Assembly (NCBI RefSeq): GCF_001591645.1
Contig: NZ_BCVH01000018.1
Coordinates: 1 to 64,000, forward strand
Source of the DNA: Robertmurraya korlensis NBRC 107688
GTDB lineage: Bacteria > Bacillota > Bacilli > Bacillales > Cytobacillaceae
DNA length: 64,000 bases
Direction of reading: 5' to 3'
The notes beneath the pieces are model-generated. The model saw only the letters and a list, made by a program, of their open reading frames with translations. It had not been told where the DNA came from and searched no databases. This document shows, one piece after another, positions 1 to 7,766 of the stretch (position 1 is its first letter; each line of letters begins with the position of its first letter). The position numbers were made by a program, and so were the translations under genes.

Positions 1-76
1 TCCGTTTCTACAATAAGAGATTCGATAAAGGTATAATCCTTCTAGAATAAATACCCCTTTGTTTAATAAGAAATTT

Positions 77-519
77 TTACATTTTCTCAATTAAAAATAC
101 TAAATCGTTAAAATCTGTATCAAATCCAATATCGTTACATTTATAAGTTAAAATGTTATTTCGTTCTTCAAGTAAATACCCGATGAGTATGACTGTGACT
201 GTCTCCCGTTACCTCTGTCCCAAATATTATAGATACTTAAGTATCCGTTGCTTGTATAGCATCTACAAATCAGTTCTTTTGGGGCAGAATCTTCCCATAA
301 AGAAATACTGGGGTATTTTTCATTGCTTAAAGAGGGAATCACAATTCCGTTATCAGTTCGTAACCAAACCCCTTGTCTATGGGGTGACCCTTTACTAATA
401 AATTCAACCTTAATTTCTTGTCCGTCCTCAATGTTTTGTACATCCCATTTGATTACATTATGTAGACCTTTTTCAGCAAATGCTTGGTTTAATATTCTTC
501 CTACCCCTAATTCCATCAT
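77..519 (-). pseudogene. Hypothetical protein gene with a 3' frameshift
   Basis: The function is not recognised. A GGAGG ribosome binding site lies just before tandem ATG codons at 519 and 516, so the more upstream ATG at 561 is unlikely to be the start. The frame from 519 stops at 148. A second frame continues coding-like to a TAA at 77-79 and reads ...GYLLEERNN followed by ...NDLVFLIEKM. Adding one base to the three-C run at 179-181 (GGG on the coding strand) joins the two frames into one protein of about 146 residues. I infer a one-base deletion in a G tract. The product is soluble, with no signal peptide or membrane segment. It ends opposite the small membrane-protein gene across a terminator. 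It may be real decay or an assembly error. Confidence 0.55.
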
Positions 520-578
520 AGCCTCCGTATTAAAAATTCTTACAATTAGTATAAGTTCCATTCTTCATATTCAATAAT

Positions 579-654
579 CCTGCTTCTTTTGTTACAGAAG
601 AAAAAAATCGCCGCAGCGATTTTTTTCTTTAACTATACTCCGTTAGTGTACTAA
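579..654 (+). repeat. Degenerate dispersed repeat, copy a
   Basis: It begins CCTGCTTCTTTTGTT and ends with CTTTAACTATACTCCGTTAG. It aligns with 6976-7036 apart from the inserted terminator hairpin. Confidence 0.5.
601..626. terminator. Bidirectional terminator hairpin
   Basis: A perfect 11-bp stem (AAAAAAATCGC and its complement) with loop CGCA. The A-run on one side and T-run on the other let it stop transcription in both directions. It lies downstream of the membrane-protein gene at 673-996. Confidence 0.8.
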
Positions 655-672
655 TAATAATAAAAAGTAGTT

Positions 673-996
673 TTAATGTGTGATTGGATTAGTTGAAAGA
701 TAAAAAATCATAAACATACTAAAACAACCTAAAAGGATTAACATTGTAAATACAAGTTTTCTACCTAACTGTCCTATGAAATAGATATTCACCATAAGGT
801 AATAGGTAATTGCACTACCGACTATAAAAAGCATAAATTCTTTAGTGTAATTACTCGAAGGAAGTGGACTTGTAACATTAGTTAGTGCTAGACCACCAAA
901 TATAAATATACCGATTATATTTAATAATCTTCTCATACTTGATTCTTTATTAGCTACAATTACAGCATTTTGTGACGTTTGGACATTGGTTTCCAA
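673..996 (-). CDS. Small three-TM membrane protein, unknown function
   Basis: A 107-residue protein with a short polar N-terminus and three hydrophobic segments at about residues 24-42, 52-72 and 80-101. It is probably an integral membrane protein of the cytoplasmic membrane. The start is TTG at 996, with a GGTGGTG-type ribosome binding site about 5-8 bases upstream. An alternative in-frame ATG lies at residue 21. I do not recognise a family. It sits between the hypothetical gene and the recombinase, and a hairpin at 601-626 would end its transcript. Confidence 0.55.
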   Translation of the reverse strand: METNVQTSQNAVIVANKESSMRRLLNIIGIFIFGGLALTNVTSPLPSSNYTKEFMLFIVGSAITYYLMVNIYFIGQLGRKLVFTMLILLGCFSMFMIFYLSTNPITH

Positions 997-1108
997 AATT
1001 ACACCACCAATCTATATGACCTTAATAAATTATACGAATTTAATCTAATAAATGTTTCATTGATTCTCAGTGGTGCTTATTAAATAAAACTGCCTTTAGC
1101 ACAATAAA

Positions 1109-1132
1109 AAGTGCTGTATCAAATCAGCACTT
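1109..1132 (-). terminator. Terminator of the recombinase gene
   Basis: AAGTGCTG and CAGCACTT form an 8-bp stem overlapping the recombinase stop codon. On the minus strand it is followed by TTTTTATT. Confidence 0.75.
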
Positions 1133-1970
1133 AAAAGAATTTCTTATATAACTCGCGTCTCAAATGCCCACTTAGATAAGCATATACTCTTGTAGTTTCG
1201 CTCTTTTCGTGTCCCATTAAATTCTGTATAACCTCTAAGGGTGCTCCATTATTTATAAGTGTTGTGGCATAACTATGTCGTAATTGATGTGGATGAATAC
1301 TCTTATTGATTCCTGCTCTTTTGGAGATCTGTTTTATAACGTATCTCATTTGAGCAATGCTCATTCGATGCGGTGCTCGGATCGTAACAAACAAAGCCTG
1401 TTGGTCATCTGTTCTTTGTTCTAAGTACCTTTTTAACCAAATACTACATCGAGTGTTAAAATACACTTCTCTTTCTTTTTTCCCTTTCCCAAATACAATA
1501 ACTGACTGCTCAGGAAAGTTGATTGAATTTTTATCTAAGTTTACAACTTCTCCTATTCTACATCCTGTTGAATACATAAACTCAAATAACGCTTTCTCAA
1601 AAGTAGTATCACATGCTTCACGCAATAACTCGATTTCTTCTTCTGTTAAAAACTTAGGAATTCTACTCTCAGGCTTTGGTTCTTTAATTGTAGATACTGG
1701 GTTTGTAGAAACATATTTCTCTTCTTGAGCCCATTTAAACAATGATTTTATAAATCGAATTCGATGGCAAAGACTAGATGCCTTCAACTCCGTAGCGACT
1801 TCTCCTAGATATAGTTTAATAGATTCGGTCGTAATATCAGTAATGTTAATATCACCAAAATATCTAATTAATAAGGATAACTGAACATTATATACCTTCA
1901 ATGTTTGAGAAGAATAGCCCTGAATTTGTTTATCAGCTTTATATAGATTCCAGGCTTCCGATACAAGCAT
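1131..1970 (-). CDS. Tyrosine recombinase/integrase, XerC/XerD-like
   Basis: A DNA strand-exchange enzyme of the phage-integrase family. The N-terminal SAM-like core-binding domain covers about the first 90 residues and the catalytic domain covers the rest. The catalytic set is visible: Arg in TGCRIGEV, a Lys in the beta-hairpin GKGKKERE, HxxR in HPHQLRHSYAT, His in LMGHEKSETT and the nucleophile Tyr in RVYAYLS. I place the start at ATG 1970, preceded by a GGGGGG ribosome binding site 9 bases upstream; a GTG at 2012 would add 14 residues. At about 279 residues it is close to XerC/D size. The housekeeping Xer genes sit elsewhere in Bacillus, so this copy, beside several broken genes, may be left from a mobile element. 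No att site could be identified. Confidence 0.85.
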   Translation of the reverse strand: MLVSEAWNLYKADKQIQGYSSQTLKVYNVQLSLLIRYFGDINITDITTESIKLYLGEVATELKASSLCHRIRFIKSLFKWAQEEKYVSTNPVSTIKEPKPESRIPKFLTEEEIELLREACDTTFEKALFEFMYSTGCRIGEVVNLDKNSINFPEQSVIVFGKGKKEREVYFNTRCSIWLKRYLEQRTDDQQALFVTIRAPHRMSIAQMRYVIKQISKRAGINKSIHPHQLRHSYATTLINNGAPLEVIQNLMGHEKSETTRVYAYLSGHLRRELYKKFF

Positions 1971-2104
1971 AATGAACAACCCCCCGATCGTTCTTTTACT
2001 AACATTCTTCACCTGTAAGCTATAAAATATACTAGTTTTTTAGTTTTTTATTATGTTATTGCCCCCGTTACTTTAAGTACATTTCTTCACAAACTTTCGA
2101 TTAT

Positions 2105-2974
2105 TCACTCACAGTTCCTATATGATAAATATTCTAAAAATTTCTTGGACGCAAGGGAAAGTGATTTTTGATCTCTCATAGCAATACCTATATTTCTAAA
2201 AGCAGGAACTTCAAGCTCTTTCGCTATAATCTTATGAGGAATACGCTGTAATATCAATTCTGGTAATATACTGATTCCTAGCCCGTTTTCCACCATAGAC
2301 AAAATGGCATAGTCATCCCATGTTGTAAAATTTACTTGCGGTGAAATATGATGCTTCTCAAAAATCTCAGAGATTTCTGCTTTTGCTCCCTTCTCTAATA
2401 ACATAAACGGATTATTCAGTAAGTCCTTGATTGGAAACTTTTCGCAATTAGCAAGAGGATGATTTTGCGGAATTACTACCAACAATCGGTCTTGCTCCAA
2501 AAAGATAGTTTCTAATTCTGGTTTAGACGGTAGTCGTATAAATCCGAAGTCAACACGTCCGTTTAGAATCCAGCTTTCAATTTCTGTATAATCTCCAAGC
2601 AAAAGTTCAAAATCTATCTTTGGGTAATCCTTCTTAAAAATTTTTATAATGTTAGGGAGCCAATGGCTTGCTACGCTAGAAAAAGTCCCAATGCGAACCA
2701 TCCCAGACTCCATATCGTGTAAGTCTTCGATCTGCGTCATTAAGATTTCATACTCATTACAAATTCGCTTTAATTGGGGCAGTAACTTTAAGCCATCCGA
2801 AGTTAAATTGATACCAGTCCGTCCTCTTTCGAATAGGAAAACTCCCCATTCCGTTTCTAAATCGTTAATCATACGACTAATCCCAGACTGTGTATAGCCC
2901 AATACTTCGGCAGCTTTTGTAAAGCTACCAAATTCTACAGCTTTGACAAATGCCTTATATTTTTGGATATTCAT
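2105..2974 (-). CDS. LysR-family transcriptional regulator
   Basis: A 289-residue full-length LysR regulator. Residues 1-60 form the winged helix-turn-helix (FTKAAEVLGYTQSGISRMI), followed by a linker helix. Residues about 88-285 form the periplasmic-binding-like effector domain (VRIGTFSSVASHWLP, LGISILPELIL). It is divergent from the YbaK-domain gene at 3103, with 128 bp between them. That spacer contains a perfect palindrome at 3049-3061, so it probably controls the neighbouring YbaK-domain and EamA genes. The inducer cannot be deduced. Confidence 0.9.
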   Translation of the reverse strand: MNIQKYKAFVKAVEFGSFTKAAEVLGYTQSGISRMINDLETEWGVFLFERGRTGINLTSDGLKLLPQLKRICNEYEILMTQIEDLHDMESGMVRIGTFSSVASHWLPNIIKIFKKDYPKIDFELLLGDYTEIESWILNGRVDFGFIRLPSKPELETIFLEQDRLLVVIPQNHPLANCEKFPIKDLLNNPFMLLEKGAKAEISEIFEKHHISPQVNFTTWDDYAILSMVENGLGISILPELILQRIPHKIIAKELEVPAFRNIGIAMRDQKSLSLASKKFLEYLSYRNCE

Positions 2975-3048
2975 TTCTCTTCCCCCAACCCATCTGGTTT
3001 TGTCATATACATCATGATAAACATTCGTTTTTTAAATGTATGTGAGTA

Positions 3049-3061
3049 TGATAAATTATCA
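3049..3061. promoter_or_regulatory. Palindromic operator candidate between LysR and its divergent target
   Basis: TGATAAATTATCA is a perfect 13-bp palindrome in the divergent spacer, 42 bp before the start at 3103. It is the expected place for a LysR box. Binding is inferred only. Confidence 0.45.
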
Positions 3062-3102
3062 CTATTAATAATTCAAGTTTGGAAAGGAAAAGGTATTAAA
3101 CG

Positions 3103-3642
3103 ATGTTTTTTGTGAGTGAAATAATGGCAATAGCACCAGACAGCTATAAGTCATATCTACAAGCAATGGTCTACGAATCATTGACAAAGTTACAGATTTC
3201 ATTTGAACGAGTGAATACTGATGAAGCAATTTCAATGGAGGACTGTATAGAAATTAATCGAAAATTGGATATGAAAATGGTGAAAACGTTGTTTCTCTGT
3301 AATAGTAAAAAGACAGAATTTTATTTATTTATAACTACAGCAGATAAACCATTTAAAGCAAAGGATTTCAGCAATGCACTCGGCATATCACGTGTATCCT
3401 TTGCTCCTGCAGAGCGGATGGAACATATTCTGGGCGTAAAAGTCGGAGCTGCTACTGTATTTGGTGTTTTAATGGACAAGGAAAATCTTGTGCAGGTTGT
3501 TTTTGATAAGGAAGTGCTTTTGGAAGAGTGGTATGGATGTAGCGATGGAACGACAACTGGATATATGAAAGTTAAAACAAAGCTAATCGTCAATAACTTC
3601 CTTACCTACGCAAAGCACATTCCGACAATTATCGAAATGTAA
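3103..3642 (+). CDS. YbaK/ProX-type aminoacyl-tRNA deacylase domain protein
   Basis: A 179-residue single-domain protein of the YbaK/EbsC superfamily, most like the free-standing ProX/PrdX trans-editing proteins, which hydrolyse mischarged Ala-tRNA(Pro). Family features visible are the MVKTLFLCN strand, the YLFITTADKPFKAKDFS segment and the LGVKVGAATVFGVLMD segment. The cytoplasmic editing role follows from the family; the exact tRNA substrate is unknown. ATG 3103 follows a GGAAAGGAAAAGG purine stretch. It is divergent from a LysR regulator and is followed by an EamA exporter. The amino-acid theme (editing plus possible amino-acid efflux) is suggestive. Confidence 0.8.
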   Translation: MFFVSEIMAIAPDSYKSYLQAMVYESLTKLQISFERVNTDEAISMEDCIEINRKLDMKMVKTLFLCNSKKTEFYLFITTADKPFKAKDFSNALGISRVSFAPAERMEHILGVKVGAATVFGVLMDKENLVQVVFDKEVLLEEWYGCSDGTTTGYMKVKTKLIVNNFLTYAKHIPTIIEM

Positions 3643-3762
3643 TATTCACTTAAACAATAACGATAAATTCCTTTGTTAAAAACAGTTCGTCGTCTACTCC
3701 TAATCAGCTGTTTCACAGAATTAGTAGCGATGAATCAAATAGGCTAAAAGGAGGGGCAGTTT

Positions 3763-4701
3763 GTGGATCAAAAGCGACTATTACTAAATTATGGATTATT
3801 ATTTTTTGTCACAGCTATATGGGGACTTAATATGGTTTTGATTAAAGTATTGGTGGAAGCATTACCTCCACAAACCATGACGGCATTTCGAATTATGATG
3901 GCTGGGATTACAGCATTAATCATAATCATTCTTGGAAAATCCTTTCGTCGTTTATCGAAGAGAGAGTGGATTTATACATTACTAGGAATGTTATTTAGTG
4001 TCATTCTACATCACTTGCTTATCGCAGTAGGTTTAACGATGATTGATGCTTCGAATGCTTCTTTAATTCTTGCATTAGTACCACTTACAACAGCAATACT
4101 GGCTGTCCTTTTTTTAGGTGAACAATTAACTAAATTGCGCACGATAGGTTATATTCTCGCATTAATTGGTGTATTTTTTATTCAAGGTGGTTCATTTAGT
4201 AATATGCAATTGTCTCAAGGAGAATTGATTATATTTATTGCTATGTTCGTGCAAGCCATCAGTTTTATTTTTGTAAAAAAGGCAACAGCAACACTCGATT
4301 CAAAACAGGTAACAACAATAATGTATCTAGTGGGTTCAATAGGATTATTGATTATTAGTTTTATAACTGAACCAAAGGGAGTCAATGAAATGACTTCAGC
4401 TAATATATTTATTTACTTTTTATTTATTGTGTCAGGAGTAGTGGCAACAGGAGTGGGGTATATTGTTTTTAATGCATCTATTCAACAGATAGGAGCAGGA
4501 AAAACAGCCATATTTAATAACTTTGTTCCTTTTTTTGGCCTTGTGTTCTCCGCACTTTTCTTAGATGAAAAAATTACATCTTCACAATTGATTGGATTTG
4601 TATTTATTGTAGCAGGAGTTCTTTTTGGGACAGGTTATATCGAAAAGCTATGGGCGAAAAAGCATAATCAGATTAATAATACAAAAAAGATTGTCGGATA
4701 A
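3763..4701 (+). CDS. EamA/DMT-family transporter
   Basis: A 312-residue integral membrane protein with ten hydrophobic segments in two EamA repeats (about residues 8-140 and 150-290). These are typical of drug/metabolite exporters such as YdcZ/RhaT-type and amino-acid metabolite efflux pumps. Conserved pieces are AIWGLNMVLIKVL at the start of repeat 1 and the second-half motif FNNFVPFFGLVFSALFLDE. The start is GTG 3763, with GGAGGGG 5-8 bases upstream. It lies 120 bp after the YbaK-domain gene in the same direction and is probably co-regulated by the LysR protein. The substrate is unknown. Confidence 0.85.
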   Translation: MDQKRLLLNYGLLFFVTAIWGLNMVLIKVLVEALPPQTMTAFRIMMAGITALIIIILGKSFRRLSKREWIYTLLGMLFSVILHHLLIAVGLTMIDASNASLILALVPLTTAILAVLFLGEQLTKLRTIGYILALIGVFFIQGGSFSNMQLSQGELIIFIAMFVQAISFIFVKKATATLDSKQVTTIMYLVGSIGLLIISFITEPKGVNEMTSANIFIYFLFIVSGVVATGVGYIVFNASIQQIGAGKTAIFNNFVPFFGLVFSALFLDEKITSSQLIGFVFIVAGVLFGTGYIEKLWAKKHNQINNTKKIVG

Positions 4702-4871
4702 TATACACTTTTTCCTATAACTGGTTTGAAATTATGGTAAAGAATAATTGGTTAGAACAACCTCCACATTGAAAAATATAACAAAAGGTGCCTTTCCAAA
4801 TCGGTCGGGCATTTTATTTTTTGGCTTTGTTACGTATATTGTTGATTTCTCACACAAAAAAAGAAACCGCT

Positions 4872-5402
4872 CTAGTGTAAAGAACAGTCCTTTTTTCGGT
4901 TCACAGTTTTTAAAGTTTTCTTATCTCTGAAAATTCTAGAAATTGATAAAACGCCCCTTGTGATTAAAGACTTCAAACTAACACTAAGAAAAGTATGATA
5001 CCACTGCCAACCATTGCTCCATTTAATCAATCCAGTTTTACGTTCAGCCCAAAACTCAAAAATTGTAAGTGGAACTGTAAAAAAGAGCAATTTATAAACG
5101 ATACCTATTAGATTATCTTTACTTGTCCATTGATTGTATATAACCGTTACAATTGGATAAAGGAAAGCGTTGTATAGTATATGTATGTTAAAGATTATCG
5201 GAAATAATCGTGTAGGATATGAAATAAAGTTCCTCGTAACCCACTTGTCTAAAATAATATTGCTAACTGCGTTAAAAGTATATGCTAACCACCATTCCTT
5301 TTTAGGTGGACGTTTCATTAGGAAAGGCAATATTGCAATGGAGAGTATTAGTAATCCATATAAAAACCTTTTTTCATTTTTTTTACCACCCAAGTTAATC
5401 AC
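4872..5402 (-). CDS. CBO0543-family membrane protein
   Basis: About 176 residues with four or five hydrophobic segments and the motif FEFWAERKTGLIKWSNGWQWYHTFLS, which I recognise from the CBO0543 family of Firmicutes membrane proteins of unknown function. The start is uncertain: a GTG at 5402 and a TTG nine bases downstream are both possible, and no strong ribosome binding site is visible. A second small membrane protein of similar layout lies upstream on the same strand (5608-6084), separated by a degenerate repeat. Confidence 0.6.
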   Translation of the reverse strand: MINLGGKKNEKRFLYGLLILSIAILPFLMKRPPKKEWWLAYTFNAVSNIILDKWVTRNFISYPTRLFPIIFNIHILYNAFLYPIVTVIYNQWTSKDNLIGIVYKLLFFTVPLTIFEFWAERKTGLIKWSNGWQWYHTFLSVSLKSLITRGVLSISRIFRDKKTLKTVNRKKDCSLH

Positions 5403-5486
5403 CCTAAATTAGTATGCCACTTGTTTGGTTTTTTATCCTTGAAAATCAACAATTAAGTTTAACAGAGCCTATTTTTTAAAGAGCAT

Positions 5487-5515
5487 TAATCCACTAACCT
5501 GCTCCGTTTGTTCAA
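5487..5515 (-). repeat. Degenerate dispersed intergenic repeat, copy b
   Basis: On the minus strand it contains ACAAACGGAGCAGGTTAGTG. Related copies are at 579-654, 6185-6209, 6976-7036 and 7571-7595. All lie outside intact genes. Confidence 0.45.
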
Positions 5516-5607
5516 GAGTGTTCAATAGTTTCGTACTGACAGCAATGACTTTTTTCGTCTTTTTTTACACATAAGCACCCTTTTATTGATAAAAACTCTT
5601 CTCTTTT

Positions 5608-6084
5608 CTAAATTTTATTTTCCACTAATATATCACTTTGCCACTTTTGATAACCATAAAGAATAATAGCAATTGTTGTCATTATTAAAATCCCTTCAAG
5701 TGGCGACAAGTTTCCTCCAGCAGTTGTAATTTCGAGTTTTTTCCATAATGCTCTAAAACCAAATGAATAGATACAATCTACAATCAAATTGATAATAAAA
5801 TAAAGCCAAAACTTACCGAATGTGAAGTAGAAAATCCAAATAGTTCCAACCAAAAAAACCCCATACACAGTATGTATTTGTGCTACCTTATCCCATGAAA
5901 AAATGGTTTCTTTGTATTTCCACCAATCATAAGTCCAAGCTATTTGATATATAATTGTGTTTAACACCGTTGCTAACAAGGCAACAGGCATATATCTACG
6001 AACAGCAGATTTATTTAATTGATGTAAAAAGAATAAGGAAATCCAAGGGATTATAAAGAAAGACCATAAAACGAGTTTTACCAT
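5608..6084 (-). CDS. Small polytopic membrane protein, CBO0543-like
   Basis: A 158-residue protein with about five hydrophobic segments (residues 3-20, 32-50, 72-90, 93-112 and 130-147) and the motif WTYDWWKYKETIFSWDKVAQIHTVYG. The ribosome binding site AAAGGAG lies 9 bases before ATG 6084, which fixes the start. Its layout and neighbourhood resemble the CBO0543-type protein at 4872, and the two are probably distant paralogues. The cellular role is unknown. Confidence 0.7.
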   Translation of the reverse strand: MVKLVLWSFFIIPWISLFFLHQLNKSAVRRYMPVALLATVLNTIIYQIAWTYDWWKYKETIFSWDKVAQIHTVYGVFLVGTIWIFYFTFGKFWLYFIINLIVDCIYSFGFRALWKKLEITTAGGNLSPLEGILIMTTIAIILYGYQKWQSDILVENKI

Positions 6085-6184
6085 ATACGAAATCTCCTTT
6101 AAATCTTTTTTATTGTTATAATTCCCTAGGTGCCCTTTGATTTATTTATTTTATTCAATATCTGCGCATAGCGTTTTATTATTT

Positions 6185-6209
6185 AACAAACCTGTACGAT
6201 TTGTACATT
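6185..6209 (-). repeat. Degenerate dispersed intergenic repeat, copy c
   Basis: On the minus strand it reads ...GTACAAATCGTACAGGTTTG, matching the CAAACnGnnCAGGTT core of the other copies. Confidence 0.35.
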
Positions 6210-6254
6210 AAGAATAAAACAGTGTTACCTATTATAGATCGCACCCTAGTTACT

Positions 6255-6602
6255 TTAAAGACGTTTATTATTTGCATAACTTCTTCCCATTGACGAAGGG
6301 GAAAACCTTATTTTATATTTACCGCTTACCTCTAACTTAACTTTTTCTGTTAAATAAGCACCTTGTCTGTTATGTTCTTCCTCTATTTCAAAACCATTTT
6401 CAACTATTTGGTCTATGTCCCAATCAATCCATTCACCATACTTTGTTGCCCATTCGCTTAATTCCCTTTTTAGTTCTATTTAGATTGAAATATCATCTAA
6501 ATCAAAATTACAACCGCATTGATTACACCAAATAGGGTCAGCTCCAACATCACCTTCGACCTTTAACTTGTATGTTTCTTGTTGTTCACAAAAACACTTC
6601 AT
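6255..6602 (-). pseudogene. Zinc-ribbon small protein gene interrupted by an in-frame TAA
   Basis: Reading from ATG 6602 (AGGAG seven bases upstream), 40 codons encode a protein starting MKCFCEQQETYKLKVEGDVG with CxC and CNQCGC cysteine pairs. A TAA follows at 6480-6482. The same frame then stays open for another 74 codons (IELKRELSEWATKYGEWIDW... ending ...RFSPSSMGRSYANNKRL) to a TAA at 6255-6257. Both halves look like one conserved Bacillus protein of about 115 residues with a zinc ribbon at the N-terminus. A single change at the stop (for example TCA to TAA) explains it. The function is unknown. Either half could still be expressed. Confidence 0.7.
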
Positions 6603-6739
6603 TTTTTGCTCCTCTGATAAAAACTTTTTATTATCATATAGTATATATTCAAGTGGATTAGTGGCGAATTATTCCACTAACCTACCTCTTTATCTTAATA
6701 ATAGGCTGTAAAAAAAGACCTCTGATAAGGTCCATTTTG

Positions 6740-6945
6740 TTACATAAAATATATTAATCCAGCAAGTCCTATTGAAAGTAATCCACCTAAACCAGAAACT
6801 ATAGCTACTTTTGTTCTGAATTTTCTATGGTTTTCAGTTTCAGAATGAAAAATTAGCCCTTTGTTGCTGCCCATCCGTCCAAGCTCCAATAAAAATACCA
6901 GAAGTAACTATTCCAATAACACCACAGAAGGAGCAGCAATCCTTC
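6740..6945 (-). pseudogene. DUF5316-like two-TM membrane protein, frameshifted remnant
   Basis: Two overlapping frames together give a protein resembling DUF5316 membrane proteins. One reads GVIGIVTSGIFIGAWTDGQ...RANF, the other HSETENHRKFRTKVAIVSG...GLAGLIYFM. Removing one base from the A5 run at 6848-6852 (T5 in coding sense) joins them as ...RANFHSETENHRKF.... No good start remains: the first frame meets a TAG at 6946-6948. An internal ATG at 6874 with GGAG upstream could express a 44-residue single-TM peptide. The family name is from memory; the frameshift reading is from the sequence. Confidence 0.6.
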
Positions 6946-6975
6946 TAGACTATTCTTTTACTGTTATTGAATAGA

Positions 6976-7036
6976 CCTGCTTCTTTAGTAGAATAGGAAA
7001 AAGGCTCTTTAACGAAAGCTCCCGTTAGTTTATTAA
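6976..7036 (+). repeat. Degenerate dispersed repeat, copy d (matches 579-654)
   Basis: It shares two blocks with 579-654: CCTGCTTCTTT near its start and CTTTAAC..., then CCGTTAGT near its end. The 579 copy has the 601-626 terminator hairpin between the blocks. Confidence 0.5.
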
Positions 7037-7192
7037 GAAAAGGTTGCTTAAATAACCTCCCTTATTGATGTAAAGCACGTAATCCTTGACTTTCTTTGAG
7101 TGTGTGGTGTTGAGAAAGTAACTCGCTGAAAAGAGCGAGACTTATCTATTTATTCAGCTACCTAAGGCTTGAAAAAGGAAACTCGAATAAGA

Positions 7193-7226
7193 AAAACATA
7201 GGGAGATTTTAGTCTTCCTATGTTTT
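7193..7226. terminator. Bidirectional terminator, 10-bp stem
   Basis: AAAACATAGG and CCTATGTTTT pair across a 14-base loop. It ends the small gene at 7235-7384 on the minus strand. Confidence 0.75.
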
Positions 7227-7234
7227 CATTCATA

Positions 7235-7384
7235 TTATTTATCTGTTTGTTCTTTCTTCTTTTTCAAATACTCCGCACGTATTTTTTCAAGTTGCTGCTT
7301 TTTATCAAATTTGGCAGGCTTGTGTTTTTCATGATACTTTGTCACAGCTACCTTACCTTTGGTATCCAATTGATATTTCCCCAC
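7235..7384 (-). CDS. Small basic protein (49 aa), unknown function
   Basis: A GTG start at 7384 with AGGTG eight bases upstream gives MGKYQLDTKGKVAVTKYHEK... ending KKKKEQTDK, 49 residues, very rich in Lys. The C-terminal half is a predicted charged helix (FDKKQQLEKIRAEYLKKKK). Proteins of this shape are common, uncharacterised small cytosolic proteins in Bacillus. No membrane segment or cysteine is present. A terminator follows directly. The codon pattern, ribosome binding site and terminator together argue that it is a real gene. Confidence 0.7.
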   Translation of the reverse strand: MGKYQLDTKGKVAVTKYHEKHKPAKFDKKQQLEKIRAEYLKKKKEQTDK

Positions 7385-7570
7385 TTTGTTCACCTACTTT
7401 TCTTGTCCTTAAAGAGAATCTATTCACCCAATATAATATACCTTATTTTACTGAAGTAAACCTTATTACTTTATTAGTGTACCGCTAAAGGTTTTCTCTA
7501 TATTCTCTTTTCTAGTCTTTAATTGGTTTAATTACTTGGACTAATATTTATTTAATGTTTTAGCCTTATG

Positions 7571-7595
7571 ACATAAACCTGTTTGGTTTGTTGAA
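7571..7595 (-). repeat. Degenerate dispersed intergenic repeat, copy e
   Basis: On the minus strand it reads CAACAAACCAAACAGGTTTA, the same core as the copy at 5487-5515. The rest of 7385-7690 holds no recognisable gene. Confidence 0.4.
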
Positions 7596-7694
7596 GAATT
7601 AACTTTGCCCAATGAAAAACCCTCAAAAAGTTATATCAGTTACCCTAAGTCTTCACTATGTGTTTTTTGTATTTATTTCATACGAACGTAACAC

Positions 7695-7723
7695 TTGTAT
7701 CCCGTAAATTAATCAGTTATACT
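7695..7723 (+). promoter_or_regulatory. SigA-type promoter of the marR-rhodanese operon
   Basis: TTGTAT (7695-7700), a 17-bp spacer and TATACT (7718-7723). The -10 box lies inside the 7711-7727 palindrome. Confidence 0.6.
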
Positions 7724-7743
7724 GATTATATATTAAACTGATT
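7711..7743. promoter_or_regulatory. MarR operator: palindrome plus a third half-site
   Basis: AATCAGT-TAT-ACTGATT (7711-7727) is a perfect inverted repeat with a 3-bp centre. A further ACTGATT lies at 7737-7743. It covers the -10 box, so autorepression by the MarR protein at 7767 is the likely function. Confidence 0.65.
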
Positions 7744-7766
7744 ATCTAAAGAGGTGAATACTACGT

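Noticed and set aside
4790-4822. Possible terminator after the EamA gene
   Set aside because: The stem needs two G-U pairs and one mismatch; too weak to list.
4748-4930. Plus-strand 60-codon open frame
   Set aside because: It lacks a ribosome binding site, overlaps the end of the CBO0543-type gene on the other strand and has no recognisable protein features.
7122-7139. Hairpin CTCGCT/AGCGAG
   Set aside because: Only 6 bp of stem and no T-run on either strand; not called a terminator.
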